Below are positions 23,394-31,313 of a stretch of 39,134 nucleotides of DNA, in pieces. Both the position numbers and the translations under genes were made by a program. The notes under the pieces are model-generated. The model did not search any database, was not told the origin of the DNA, and saw only the letters and a program-made list of their open reading frames with translations. This stretch comes from Streptomyces violascens. GTDB lineage: Bacteria; Actinomycetota; Actinomycetes; Streptomycetales; Streptomycetaceae. The DNA is taken from NCBI RefSeq assembly GCF_014649955.1, contig NZ_BMUA01000046.1, positions 1 through 39,134 of the forward strand. The letters run 5' to 3'. Each line of letters starts with the position of its first letter. The stretch's first letter is position 1.

Positions 23394-24233
23394 GTGGGAC
23401 GCGTACGCACAATCCAGCGCGGGGGCAGTCGGTTCTACGTCCACCCGGAGCGGCCGGAAATCAAGGTGCCCGGCGTAACCAGCGTGGTCGGGATGCTTCC
23501 CAAGCCATTCTTGATGTTCTGGGCTGCGAAGATGACGGCCGAACTCGCCGTAGACAGCCTGCCGTTCGTGGCCCAGATGGCTGAGCGCGACCGGCAAGGG
23601 GCGGTCGATTACCTCAAGGGTGCGAGCCGTCGCTACACGAAGATGCGCGCCGACGTGGGCTCGGACGCTCACGACCTGTTTGAGCGCATGATCCGGGGTC
23701 AGTTCGTCGGCAGCGTCCACCCGGACCTAGCCGCGTACCGGGACAACTTCGCTGCCTTCCTTGAGGCCGTGAACCCCCGCCTTGAGCGGGCCGAAGACGT
23801 GGCATGGAGCGACGCGCACGGCTACGCCGGTTCGTTTGATGCCGTGCTCACGGTGTGGCTGGACAACGACGGCAAGCCGACCCCGGACCGGTCCGGTACG
23901 CCGCACCTGCTTATGGCCGACTGGAAGACCAGCAAGGCGACTTACCCCGACGTGGCGCTACAGATGAGCGCCTACGCGAATGCCGACCGGATCATTTCGC
24001 CGGACGGTACGAGTGAGCCCATGCCGGAATTCGACGGCGCGGCCGTTCTGCACATCACGCCGGAACTCTGGGAGTTCAAGCCGGTGCGCATTGACGAAGA
24101 GGTGTTCTCCTTCTTCCTTGCGCTGCGGAAGGTGTTCACGTGGGACCGGGACGTTTCTAAGACGGTCATCGGTCGCGCTATCGCCAAGAGCGTTGGCAGC
24201 CTTGTCACAGGCACTCAGCGCCGCGCCAAGTAG
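23394..24233 (+). CDS. RecB/Cas4-like PD-(D/E)XK exonuclease
   Basis: 279 aa, GTG with GAAGGGGG upstream. VPGVTSVVGMLPK near the N terminus, a helical GSDAHDLFERMIRG segment, GYAGSFDAVL (catalytic Asp near 147), LLMADWKTSKA (Asp and Lys near 173-176) and the QMSAYANA motif near 190 form the RecB-family nuclease core (PF12705-like). In phages such enzymes process DNA ends for recombination or replication. It is followed directly by the Gp3-like gene. Confidence 0.88.
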   Translation: MGRVRTIQRGGSRFYVHPERPEIKVPGVTSVVGMLPKPFLMFWAAKMTAELAVDSLPFVAQMAERDRQGAVDYLKGASRRYTKMRADVGSDAHDLFERMIRGQFVGSVHPDLAAYRDNFAAFLEAVNPRLERAEDVAWSDAHGYAGSFDAVLTVWLDNDGKPTPDRSGTPHLLMADWKTSKATYPDVALQMSAYANADRIISPDGTSEPMPEFDGAAVLHITPELWEFKPVRIDEEVFSFFLALRKVFTWDRDVSKTVIGRAIAKSVGSLVTGTQRRAK

Positions 24234-24236
24234 CCG

Positions 24237-24264
24237 GGAAACCCCCGCGCTCTAGGCCAAGTAC
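24237..24264 (+). promoter_or_regulatory. Putative phage early promoter of the Gp3-like gene
   Basis: GGAAAC (24237-24242), 16 bases with CCGCGCTC, AAGTAC (24259-24264). It starts 4 bases after the nuclease stop; a palindrome copy lies between it and the gene, as expected if the palindrome can block transcription from it. Confidence 0.5.
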
Positions 24265-24287
24265 AGGGGCGGGCGAGAGGTTGACCC

Positions 24288-24309
24288 CACCGACTCACGT
24301 GAGTCGGTG
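24288..24309. repeat. Palindrome copy 13 (core 24292-24305)
   Basis: Perfect 22-bp palindrome 24 bases downstream of the putative promoter. Confidence 0.92.
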
Positions 24310-24368
24310 ACTGGCGGTCCCTCCCGCTCGCCCCTCTTTCATCCCGCAGCACTGAGGAGCAAGCGCGC

Positions 24369-25082
24369 ATGTCGCTACTGACCATCTTTGAGACCGACCC
24401 CAACGCCAAGCCCAAGCCCAAGCCGTCGTTCAGTGATGACACCGTGGGCCGCTTCCACTCCGGCCGACAGGTGGACGGCCAGCCCGAAGCGCTCTCGGAG
24501 TGGCGCATTTCCACGGGTGACCCCGTGGTTGCAAAGGCCGTCTCCCAGCTCTTCGGGGGCGAGCCCATCGAGACGGAGAGCACCGGCGAGAACTTCATAG
24601 ACGTGTTCACCGACCGTGAGACCGTGCTCATTGTGCTGGACGGCCCGAAGTCGATTCACGCTGACATGAAGCTCTGGAACCGCAACAAGCTGGTTCACCA
24701 CTGCGACGGCAGCGTCTTCCTGTCGCCGGATGAGCGCAAGGGCCAGCCGTGCCACTGCCCGGAACTCTTCGCTGAGCGCAAGCAGGCCGCTAAGGACTTC
24801 ATGGGCCCGGCCCCGTCCATCACGGTCACGTTCCGGCTGGCCGATGACCCGGAGCTTGGGCGCTTCAAGTTCCAGTCTTCTAGCTGGGTCATGGCGAGCG
24901 TTCTTCACGAATATGAGAACGACCTTTCCGCCGTGGACGGCCCGGCGCTCGCTGAACTCACGCTTGAGCTGGTGGAGTTCACCATCAAGAAGGGCAAGAA
25001 CAAGGGGCTGAACGTCAGCTACTACAAGCCCGTAATCAACGTGCTCAAGAGCTTCAACGATGCCATTGCGGATGAGCGGTAA
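24369..25082 (+). CDS. phiC31 Gp3-like protein, candidate recombination directionality factor
   Basis: 237 aa, ATG with GAGGAGC upstream. The pattern of the actinophage Gp3-like family as I remember it: an N-terminal ETDP motif, GDP..A..VS.LFGG, LHHCDG-like VHHCDGSVF, CHCPELFAERKQAAK, GPAPSITVTFRLADDPELGRFKFQSSSW and a C-terminal KGLNVSYYKP. phiC31 Gp3 (about 244 aa) converts its serine integrase to excision and is encoded among early genes. Size and position near replication genes agree. It could instead serve only in replication; family assignment is moderately sure and pairing with this integrase is inferred. Confidence 0.65.
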   Translation: MSLLTIFETDPNAKPKPKPSFSDDTVGRFHSGRQVDGQPEALSEWRISTGDPVVAKAVSQLFGGEPIETESTGENFIDVFTDRETVLIVLDGPKSIHADMKLWNRNKLVHHCDGSVFLSPDERKGQPCHCPELFAERKQAAKDFMGPAPSITVTFRLADDPELGRFKFQSSSWVMASVLHEYENDLSAVDGPALAELTLELVEFTIKKGKNKGLNVSYYKPVINVLKSFNDAIADER

Positions 25083-25087
25083 AGCCG

Positions 25088-25264
25088 GTGGCGAAGCTCG
25101 ACCAGGGCCCCGCGTACGACTGGGCTAAGGCTCTCAAGGGGGCGACGGACGAAACCGTTCGCTCTCCCCTTTGGGAGTTCCCACCCGAAGCGCGCAAGGC
25201 GGTAATTCACGAACGGCGAAGGCGCTTCGGCGTGGACGACGAAGAGGGGTACGACTTTGGGTAA
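25088..25264 (+). CDS. Small charged protein, 58 aa
   Basis: GTG start 5 bases after the Gp3-like stop. Reads MAKLDQGPAYDWAKALKG, then SPLWEFPPEARKAVIHERRRRFGVD and an acidic tail. Codon bias follows the neighbours and the gene fills the gap exactly, overlapping the next start by 8 bases. It is short and has a weak ribosome site, so translation may be coupled to the gene upstream. No family recognised. Confidence 0.65.
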   Translation: MAKLDQGPAYDWAKALKGATDETVRSPLWEFPPEARKAVIHERRRRFGVDDEEGYDFG

Positions 25265-25535
25265 GCGAGGCGTTGTCACGGACTACGCCGGGGAAGAGCT
25301 TTACCCCGGCGATCTCATCAACTACGCGGCCCGACAGGGGAACCGCGTACGGGTGTCCGACGCGATCATTGAGAAGGTCACGGCCGTACTTGAGGGCGGC
25401 AGGCTACGGCCCATGCTCAAGGTGCAGCCGACCGGCACGGAGAGCGGATTCACGAAGCGACGCACCATGCGGGCGGAATGGATCAGCGCCGAACACGCAC
25501 GGCTCATCATGGCCAGCGCCGGACACGACGACTGA
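25257..25535 (+). CDS. Hypothetical protein, 92 aa, KOW/SH3-like
   Basis: TTG 25257 with GAAGAGGGG upstream. GVVTDYAGEELYPGDLINYAARQGNRVRV... has the strand pattern of small SH3/KOW-like barrels that often bind nucleic acid or nucleoprotein. It overlaps the 58-aa gene and is followed by a terminator. Function unknown. Confidence 0.75.
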   Translation: MGKRGVVTDYAGEELYPGDLINYAARQGNRVRVSDAIIEKVTAVLEGGRLRPMLKVQPTGTESGFTKRRTMRAEWISAEHARLIMASAGHDD

Positions 25536-25546
25536 CACGGACACCA

Positions 25547-25587
25547 GGGCCGGGCGGTTCCCATTGCGGGGACTGTCCGGCCCTTTC
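25547..25587 (+). terminator. Terminator after the 92-aa gene
   Basis: GGGCCGG (25547-25553) and CCGGCCC (25577-25583) then TTTCG. Confidence 0.75.
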
Positions 25588-25596
25588 GTGTACCGG

Positions 25597-25618
25597 CACC
25601 GACTCACGTGAGTCGGTG
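25597..25618. repeat. Palindrome copy 14 (core 25601-25614)
   Basis: Perfect 22-bp palindrome just after a terminator and before the next ribosome site. Confidence 0.92.
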
Positions 25619-25631
25619 GACAGGGGGAGAC

Positions 25632-25808
25632 ATGGAACGAAGGATCACGGCCGACGCTGCCCCCGCACTGGGGGACGTACGGCAGATGGGTCACGGTGAC
25701 ACTCTGTGGCTCGCCCAGGGGGCGCGGGAGCGGTCCGACTGGTCTAGGTGCGTTGAGGCGCTGGGGGCCGCTGTATCGCGCGGCGCTGAGGTTCGGTGGT
25801 CGCGTTGA
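25632..25808 (+). CDS. Hypothetical protein, 58 aa
   Basis: ATG 25632 with AGGGGGAGA upstream; the in-frame GTG at 25608 belongs to the palindrome. Soluble, with LWLAQGARERSDWSRCVEALGAAV. Its stop TGA overlaps the ATG of the next small gene (TGATG). Function unknown. Confidence 0.7.
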   Translation: MERRITADAAPALGDVRQMGHGDTLWLAQGARERSDWSRCVEALGAAVSRGAEVRWSR

Positions 25809-25918
25809 TGGCAGGCGAACCCTTCGCGGTCGCGCTGGTGTGCGCGTTGGCTGGCTCAGCGCTGGGAGTGGTCGGCGTGGCCGTCGCCCTGGTCGTGGGG
25901 TGGTGCCGTCGTGGCTAA
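25808..25918 (+). CDS. Tiny membrane protein, 36 aa
   Basis: ATG 25808 overlaps the preceding stop (TGATG), and its stop overlaps the next start. Apart from six N-terminal and four C-terminal residues (WCRRG end), it is one long hydrophobic helix (FAVALVCALAGSALGVVGVA, then VALVV). Small single-helix proteins in phage early regions may alter membranes or assist lysis or exclusion. The tight overlaps on both sides support it as real. Confidence 0.65.
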   Translation: MAGEPFAVALVCALAGSALGVVGVAVALVVGWCRRG

Positions 25919-26423
25919 CCCCAACAAGGTGAAGGGGACTCAGTGGGAATCAGACGTACGCGACTACCTCAACGCCGCGCTAGGGCTGGTGGATGAGTAC
26001 GGCAAGTTCCTGGACCCGTTCGACGCTCACAACGTCCGGCGACCGGCTCAGGAGGGTTCGGCCGACGTGGGCGACGTGCACGCGGTGCCGTTCGTCTTTG
26101 AGTGCAAGAACGTGAAGCGGGTGAGCGTCCCAACCTTCCTGCGGCAAGCGGACGTTGAGGCCCGGCACGCTGGCTTCCCGTACGGCGTTGCCGTCGTCAA
26201 GGTGCCCCGGCTGAACGTCCGGCGCGGCAAGGTGCATTTCAGCGTTCCGACGTGGACGCGTGTGCGGCTCGCGCTGGGCATGTCGTCGCGTGCGTTTGCA
26301 GACCGGTACGCGTTCGCTGCCTCGCTGCGGGGGCTGGACTCCGGCAAGTGGTACATGACCACAGAGCTTGAGGACTTCCGGCTACTGCTTGCCGACGTGC
26401 GGGCACTTCGTAACGCACGGTGA
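25911..26423 (+). CDS. PD-(D/E)XK nuclease, Holliday-junction-resolvase-like
   Basis: 170 aa from GTG 25911. KGTQWESDVRDYL (conserved Glu near 13), then GSADVGDV (Asp near 54) and FVFECKN (ExK near 63-65) form the nuclease signature of archaeal-type (Hjc-like) resolvases and related VRR/PDDEXK phage proteins. It probably resolves branched DNA during replication or packaging. The next gene is the primase. Confidence 0.82.
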   Translation: MANPNKVKGTQWESDVRDYLNAALGLVDEYGKFLDPFDAHNVRRPAQEGSADVGDVHAVPFVFECKNVKRVSVPTFLRQADVEARHAGFPYGVAVVKVPRLNVRRGKVHFSVPTWTRVRLALGMSSRAFADRYAFAASLRGLDSGKWYMTTELEDFRLLLADVRALRNAR

Positions 26424-26503
26424 AATTTGGACCCGGCGCCGGCACCGGCCTACCAGGGTAATTCGGACATGCCGGGCCCCGCGGAACGAACGCAGAGTTA
26501 CGT
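26420..26503 (-). repeat. Dispersed element, copy B (inverted)
   Basis: Read on the minus strand it gives ACGTAACTCTGCG, TTCCGCGGGGCCCGGCAT, GTCCGAATT, GTGCCGGCG and AAATTTCACC. It matches copies A and C in order and spacing. The nuclease stop codon lies in its edge (TGAAATTT). Confidence 0.72.
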
Positions 26504-26512
26504 ACTGATCTG

Positions 26513-26540
26513 AGCAACCTTCGCGCTCAAGGGCGAGTGA
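26513..26540 (+). promoter_or_regulatory. Putative phage early promoter of the primase gene
   Basis: AGCAAC (26513-26518), 16 bases with TTCGCGCTC, GAGTGA (26535-26540), 18 bases before the primase ATG. Confidence 0.5.
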
Positions 26541-26558
26541 ACGAAGGAGAGCCCAGGA

Positions 26559-28994
26559 ATGAAGTTCGCTCAGATACTCGCCCGCTTCACAGACGTAACC
26601 GAACAGAACGACGGGGGTTACCTCGCACTCTGCCCGGCACACCAGGACTCGCGTCCGTCGCTGCGTATCTGGCGTGGGGATGACAACAAGGTCCGCATTA
26701 CGTGCCGGGCAGGGTGCCCGACTGAGAACGTCGTCAGCGCGGTGAAGCTGACATGGGGGGACCTGTTCAACGCGACCGGCCCCGGTGCGACCGTGCCGCG
26801 TGAGCGCCCGGCAATGGTCGGTCCCGGCCCAACGGCCGTACTCGCCATGTACGTTGACCGCTCCGTTGAGTGGCTGCACGACTCAGCCTCTCAGGTGGGG
26901 GCTCAGGCTCTCGCCTACGCGGCTAAGCGCTTCGGCGTGGACGACGACCTTGCCGACGAACTCAGGCTTGGCGCTGACGACGGCGCGAGCGTCCCCAACT
27001 TCCCCTACCGCTCAAGGGCGTTCACGCGCTTTCCCCGGCTGACCGTGCCCCTTCTCGACTTCCGGGGCGTGGCACGTGGCTTGCAGGGTCGCGACCTGAG
27101 CGGGGGGTGTCCGGGACGCTGGGTCTCGCTCCGCAACCCGGACGGCCAGCGCTGGGCCCCGTACGGCGTTTTCAGGGGGCAGGGTGGCTATGGGGTCACC
27201 CTGGTCACTGAGGGGCCCGGAGACGCGCTCACAGCGTGCGCCGTGGGCTACGACGCCGTTGCCGTCCGGGGCGCGTCGCTCGCCGGTAACCCGGACCTTG
27301 CCGCCGAACTCGCTGACGGGCTCAAGGGCTCGCAAGTCATCGTGGCCGGTGACAACGACCCTGCCGGACGCGGGTTCACTCAGCGCCTTGCCGAAGGGCT
27401 GGCCGACCACGGCGTTGCCGTCTACACGCTGACGGTCCCCAACTCCGGTGACGACCTTACGGATTGGCGAGCGCGCGACCCGCACGCTTTCCCCTTCGCG
27501 CTCCACCACGCGGTCAAGTCCGCCCGCCCGGTGGGGAGTTCGGCGGAAGCCCAAGCCGAAGCGGTGTCGGCTGAGCTGACCGACCGCACGGGCGCGAACG
27601 TGGTGACCCGAGACGAGGGCAGCGAAGCGGCCCGCATCCTGGCCGGGCTCATCAACCGGTACGGCGAGAGCGACGCCATGAACGCGCACGCGCTTGTTGC
27701 GTGGTCGGACGGCTCCATTCGCTTCGCTCCGGGGCTGGGCTTCTACGTGTGGAACGGCCGCACCTGGGAGCGCTCGGAAGTCCGCGTGCGGCAAGAGATC
27801 CACCGTATGGGGGCCGCTCTCGTTCTCGCTGGCGAGACGCAGAAGGCGCGGGGGTTCACGATGACCACGCGGATTGACGCCCTAATGACGGAACTGCGCA
27901 GCGTGCCCACGGTCCACGTGGACGCATCGGAGTTCGACAACCGGCCGGACCTGCTGAGCTTCAAGAACGGGACGGTTGACCTTCGGACCGGCGAACTCCG
28001 CCCGCACGACAAGCGCGACATGCTCACGTACCGGCTCGCTCTCGACTACAACCCCCAAGCCGAGTGCCCGCGTTGGGAACAGTTCCTTACGGAGATCTTC
28101 CCCCGGGACCCTGAGATGCCCGGCTATTTTCAGCGGCTCATCGGCTACGGCATCACGGGCGACAACTCCGAACAGTGCTTCTGTGTGTGCTGGGGCAAGG
28201 GGGCCAACGGCAAGTCCGTCGCCACCGACACGCTTACGGCCGTCTTCCGGGCCATCAGCCGGACCACTCCCTTTGCCACGTTCGAAGAGAAGCCGTCCGG
28301 TGGAATCCCCAACGACCTTGCAGCGCTCAGGGGTTCGCGTCTCGTCATGGCGTCTGAGGGTGAATCCGGCAAGCCCATGTCAGAGAGCGTCCTCAAGCGT
28401 GTGACCGGAAAGGACGAGATAGCCGCGCGCTTTCTGCGGCAAGAGTTCTTCACCTTCAAGCCGACGTTCCTGTTGCTTCTCGCCACGAACCACCGGCCGA
28501 AGTTCAAGGGGGCGGACGAGGGGCTTTGGCGGCGCGTCAAGCTACTGCCTTTTACTCGATACTTCGCGCCGCATGAGCGGGATTACGGCCTTGATGTGAA
28601 GCTCATGCAGGAAGCCGAAGGCATTGCCGCATGGGCCGTCCGTGGGGCTGTCGAGTGGTACCGGGGCGGGCTCAAGGACCCGTCCGCCATTACCAGGGCG
28701 AGCAACGAATACCGGGCGACCAGTGATGCACTCGCCGGATTCCTACCGGGTGTGCTTGAGCACTGCGACGACTCCCACGTAATGAACGGCAACGACGCTT
28801 TCAATCACTACTTGGATTGGTGCGAGGCAGAGAACTTGCCTCAGAAGGAGCGATGGACTCGCCGCACGTTCTACGGCGCTCTTGAGGAGCGAGGGGTTAC
28901 CCGCGTGATCAAGCGCGCGGGTGTCGCTCTCGCTGGTGTGCGCGTGGCCGAAGCGGCAGCGCCCGCAGACGGGCCCGGCATCTTCGCCAAGTAA
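26559..28994 (+). CDS. Primase-helicase (Toprim, D5/P4-type)
   Basis: 811 aa, ATG with GAAGGAGAG upstream. N-terminal zinc motif Cys25-His28-Cys49-Cys53. The Toprim fold has LVTEGPGDALTA near 215-226 and VAGDNDPAGRGF near 263-274. A D5_N region (about 440-510) precedes an SF3 helicase with Walker A GKGANGKS near 546-553 and LLLATNHRPKF near 644. It primes and unwinds DNA at phage origins. The polymerase gene follows 67 bases later. The fusion is typical for actinophages lacking separate primase and helicase genes. Confidence 0.95.
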   Translation: MKFAQILARFTDVTEQNDGGYLALCPAHQDSRPSLRIWRGDDNKVRITCRAGCPTENVVSAVKLTWGDLFNATGPGATVPRERPAMVGPGPTAVLAMYVDRSVEWLHDSASQVGAQALAYAAKRFGVDDDLADELRLGADDGASVPNFPYRSRAFTRFPRLTVPLLDFRGVARGLQGRDLSGGCPGRWVSLRNPDGQRWAPYGVFRGQGGYGVTLVTEGPGDALTACAVGYDAVAVRGASLAGNPDLAAELADGLKGSQVIVAGDNDPAGRGFTQRLAEGLADHGVAVYTLTVPNSGDDLTDWRARDPHAFPFALHHAVKSARPVGSSAEAQAEAVSAELTDRTGANVVTRDEGSEAARILAGLINRYGESDAMNAHALVAWSDGSIRFAPGLGFYVWNGRTWERSEVRVRQEIHRMGAALVLAGETQKARGFTMTTRIDALMTELRSVPTVHVDASEFDNRPDLLSFKNGTVDLRTGELRPHDKRDMLTYRLALDYNPQAECPRWEQFLTEIFPRDPEMPGYFQRLIGYGITGDNSEQCFCVCWGKGANGKSVATDTLTAVFRAISRTTPFATFEEKPSGGIPNDLAALRGSRLVMASEGESGKPMSESVLKRVTGKDEIAARFLRQEFFTFKPTFLLLLATNHRPKFKGADEGLWRRVKLLPFTRYFAPHERDYGLDVKLMQEAEGIAAWAVRGAVEWYRGGLKDPSAITRASNEYRATSDALAGFLPGVLEHCDDSHVMNGNDAFNHYLDWCEAENLPQKERWTRRTFYGALEERGVTRVIKRAGVALAGVRVAEAAAPADGPGIFAK

Positions 28995-29008
28995 CCCACC
29001 ACCCAAAG

Positions 29009-29040
29009 CAGACCACCGACTCACGTGAGTCGGTGGTCTG
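29009..29040. repeat. Palindrome copy 15, longest (core 29018-29031)
   Basis: Perfect 32-bp palindrome (CAGACCACC...GGTGGTCTG) between primase and polymerase. Confidence 0.93.
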
Positions 29041-29061
29041 TCTGCGTTTAGGAGCGTGCCC

Positions 29062-30918
29062 GTGCTGACCTATCGACACCCGGTAGCCGGGGACATGGTG
29101 AACGTCCACGTACCGGCCACCCCCGAAGAGCTAGACGCGTTCGTGAGCTGGGCCCAGCGCGCGACGGAACGCGGGCCGATCGCGCTGGACACGGAGACAA
29201 CAGGTCTCGACGTGTTCAGCGACGGCTACCGCTTGCGCACGGTCCAGTTTGGCGACGCGCATGACGCGTGGGTCATTCACTGGGAGCGGGGCGGCCACTT
29301 CCGGCGCGCTGCCCTTGAGGTGCTGACGAAGGCTCGCCGGTTCCTCATTCACAACGCTGCCTTTGACTGGCTCGTCTTGGACCGGCACGCGGGCATTCCT
29401 TTGGAAGAGCTTGCGCCCCGGACGCGAGACACAAAGGTGATGGCCGCTCTTGTGGACCCGCGCCAACCCCAGGAAGGGGGCATTGGGACCGGCCTCAAGC
29501 CCCTGTCGGCGTACTACGTGGACCGGACGGCCCCAGACACTCAAGGCGACCTTACGGCCGTCTTCCGGGGGCTGGGGCTCACGAAGGCAACCGGCTGGGC
29601 TGGCATTCCGTTGGGGCACCCCACCTTCAACCTGTACGCCGGTTTGGACTGCATTTTCACCGCCCGGCTAGAGCCGTGCCTTTCCGCTGAGCTGACCCGG
29701 CTAGAAGTCCGTGACCGGCTCGTTGACTACGAACACGAGATTGCCCGTATCTGCGCTCACATGCAGCGCAAGGGGCTGGTCCTTGACGAAGAGTTCACGC
29801 GGGAGCTTGATTCCGCGCTGAGCGAGGATGCCCGCGAGAACGCCGACGTGGCTGCCCGGTACGGGGTCGAGTCGGTCAACTCGAACAAGCAGATTGCGGA
29901 AGCCCTCACCGCCATGGGCGAGACGCTGACGGAGCGGACGGCAGGCGGGGCTGTCAAGGTGGATAAAGCCGTCTTGCTCGCGCTGGCGGACATGGACTTG
30001 CAATGGAAGCGCCTAGGCATCCGAATGCCCAACCCGCTTGCCGAAGCCGTCTTGAGGAGTAAGCGCGCGGGCAAGTGGCGTTCCGCGTATGCCGAGACGT
30101 TCCTAGACACCGTTGACAGCACGGGCAGGGTGCATTGCGGCATCAACCCACTTGCCGCGCGCACGGGCCGTATGAGTGTGAACCGCCCCGCGCTTCAAAC
30201 GCTGCCCTCTAGCGACCAGATGATCAGGCGTTGCCTTCTGGCTGACGAAGGTCACGTCATGGTCAGCACTGACTTTCAGGCCGTGGAAATGCGCGTACTC
30301 GCGGCGCTCGCTGACGTGCGCCGGATGAAAGAGGGCTTTCAATCCGGTGGCGCTGAATTCGATATCCATATGTTCACGGCTCAGCTCATCAAGGGGCTTG
30401 AGGCTACCGAGAAGGACCGCAAGCTCTTCAAGGGCGCTGGGTTCGGCAAGGTCTACGGCGGCGGTATTTCCACGCTGGCCAGACAGACCGGCGCGTCTGA
30501 GGACGAGATCAGGCGAGCGGTCAACGCCTATGACCGGGCATTCCCGGAGATCCGGCGAGCGTCGGCACGCTGGCAGCGGGAAGCCCGTGCAACCGGCATG
30601 GTCACCGTGTCGGCAACCGGCCGACGAATGCCGCTGGACCGTGACCGCGCCTATGCCGTCGTGAATTACCAATGCCAGTCGGCAGCGCGTGACTTGCTGG
30701 GGCAAGCCCTCTTGAACGCCGAGAGCGCTGGGCTCCTGGACGCGATGCGCTTGCCGATCCATGACGAAATTCTCGCGTCGGTCCCGGCAGGCGAAGCGGA
30801 AGAGTTCGCCCGCGAGTTTGAGAAGGCCATGACCTTTGACCTGTTCGGCGTACCCATCGTCAGCAAGGCAGACGTGGGGAGCCGGTCGTGGGGCTCGCTG
30901 TACGGGGCCGACTACTAG
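29062..30918 (+). CDS. DNA polymerase, family A, with 3'-5' exonuclease
   Basis: 618 aa from GTG 29062 (TAGGAG 8 bases upstream; GTG 29056 is too close). The exonuclease domain has LDTETTGLD near 35-45, HNAAFDWLVLD near 98 and AGLDCIFTARL near 195. Polymerase motif A is STDFQAVEMRVLA near 400, motif B KLFKGAGFGKVYGGG near 455, motif C LPIHDEILA near 565. No 5'-3' exonuclease domain, as usual in phages. It replicates the phage genome with the upstream primase-helicase. Confidence 0.96.
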   Translation: MLTYRHPVAGDMVNVHVPATPEELDAFVSWAQRATERGPIALDTETTGLDVFSDGYRLRTVQFGDAHDAWVIHWERGGHFRRAALEVLTKARRFLIHNAAFDWLVLDRHAGIPLEELAPRTRDTKVMAALVDPRQPQEGGIGTGLKPLSAYYVDRTAPDTQGDLTAVFRGLGLTKATGWAGIPLGHPTFNLYAGLDCIFTARLEPCLSAELTRLEVRDRLVDYEHEIARICAHMQRKGLVLDEEFTRELDSALSEDARENADVAARYGVESVNSNKQIAEALTAMGETLTERTAGGAVKVDKAVLLALADMDLQWKRLGIRMPNPLAEAVLRSKRAGKWRSAYAETFLDTVDSTGRVHCGINPLAARTGRMSVNRPALQTLPSSDQMIRRCLLADEGHVMVSTDFQAVEMRVLAALADVRRMKEGFQSGGAEFDIHMFTAQLIKGLEATEKDRKLFKGAGFGKVYGGGISTLARQTGASEDEIRRAVNAYDRAFPEIRRASARWQREARATGMVTVSATGRRMPLDRDRAYAVVNYQCQSAARDLLGQALLNAESAGLLDAMRLPIHDEILASVPAGEAEEFAREFEKAMTFDLFGVPIVSKADVGSRSWGSLYGADY

Positions 30919-30919
30919 G

Positions 30920-30941
30920 CACCGACTCACGTGAGTCAGTG
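30920..30941. repeat. Palindrome copy 16 (core 30924-30937)
   Basis: Starts right after the polymerase stop. One outer pair is mismatched C/A, not a wobble in plus-strand RNA. Confidence 0.9.
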
Positions 30942-31178
30942 GTCCGTTATCCGCGCGTTACCTGACTCGTCCTCAAGGATGACCGAAAGGGGGTATCTCT
31001 ACGCCTACCGGCTGAGCGCGATTGCTGCTCAGCCACGTTCTACAACCTTGCAAAAGACCAACGGTCTAACCCCACATCAACCCCGTTGTTGCTGTCCGCT
31101 TCGCTGCCTAAGTTCAGCGCCACGCAACGACGTTAGGCAATGCGCAAGCCCCGTTCGAGCGATCCCGGACGGGGCTTT
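30942..31178 (+). ncRNA. Structured noncoding stretch, possible small RNA
   Basis: No supported gene in this gap of about 370 bases. Several inverted repeats: GGCTGAGC/GCTCAGCC (31010-31034), GACC/GGTC (about 31059-31069), TGCCTAA/TTAGGCA (31105-31139). The last is followed within 7 bases by a T-tailed terminator. This succession looks like a folded transcript with its own end. It could be a small RNA, a long 3' UTR, or an origin region. No promoter is clear. Confidence 0.4.
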
Positions 31179-31180
31179 GC
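31146..31180 (+). terminator. Terminator upstream of the sigma gene
   Basis: AAGCCCCGT (31146-31154) pairs with ACGGGGCTT (31069+100 offset, 31169-31177), followed by TGCC. Confidence 0.8.
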
Positions 31181-31252
31181 CATGCCCCTGCATGTCCTGA
31201 CGCTTCGGTGATTTCGGTCGCCAATCGGTCTCGCGCGCTCTGCCCCGTTCCG

Positions 31253-31281
31253 GGCAACCCTTGCGCTCCCCAACGGAGTGC
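31253..31281 (+). promoter_or_regulatory. Putative phage early promoter of the sigma-like gene
   Basis: GGCAACCCTTGCGCTC (31253-31268), then GGAGTGC (31275-31281), 33 bases before the ATG. If the encoded factor reads this motif, the gene activates itself. Confidence 0.55.
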
Positions 31282-31313
31282 AAGCAACCCACGGAACACG
31301 CGGAGCACTCCAG

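Noticed and set aside
30931..31200. Possible 89-aa gene after the polymerase
   Set aside because: Start lies in the palindrome, crosses hairpins and a terminator, poor codon bias.
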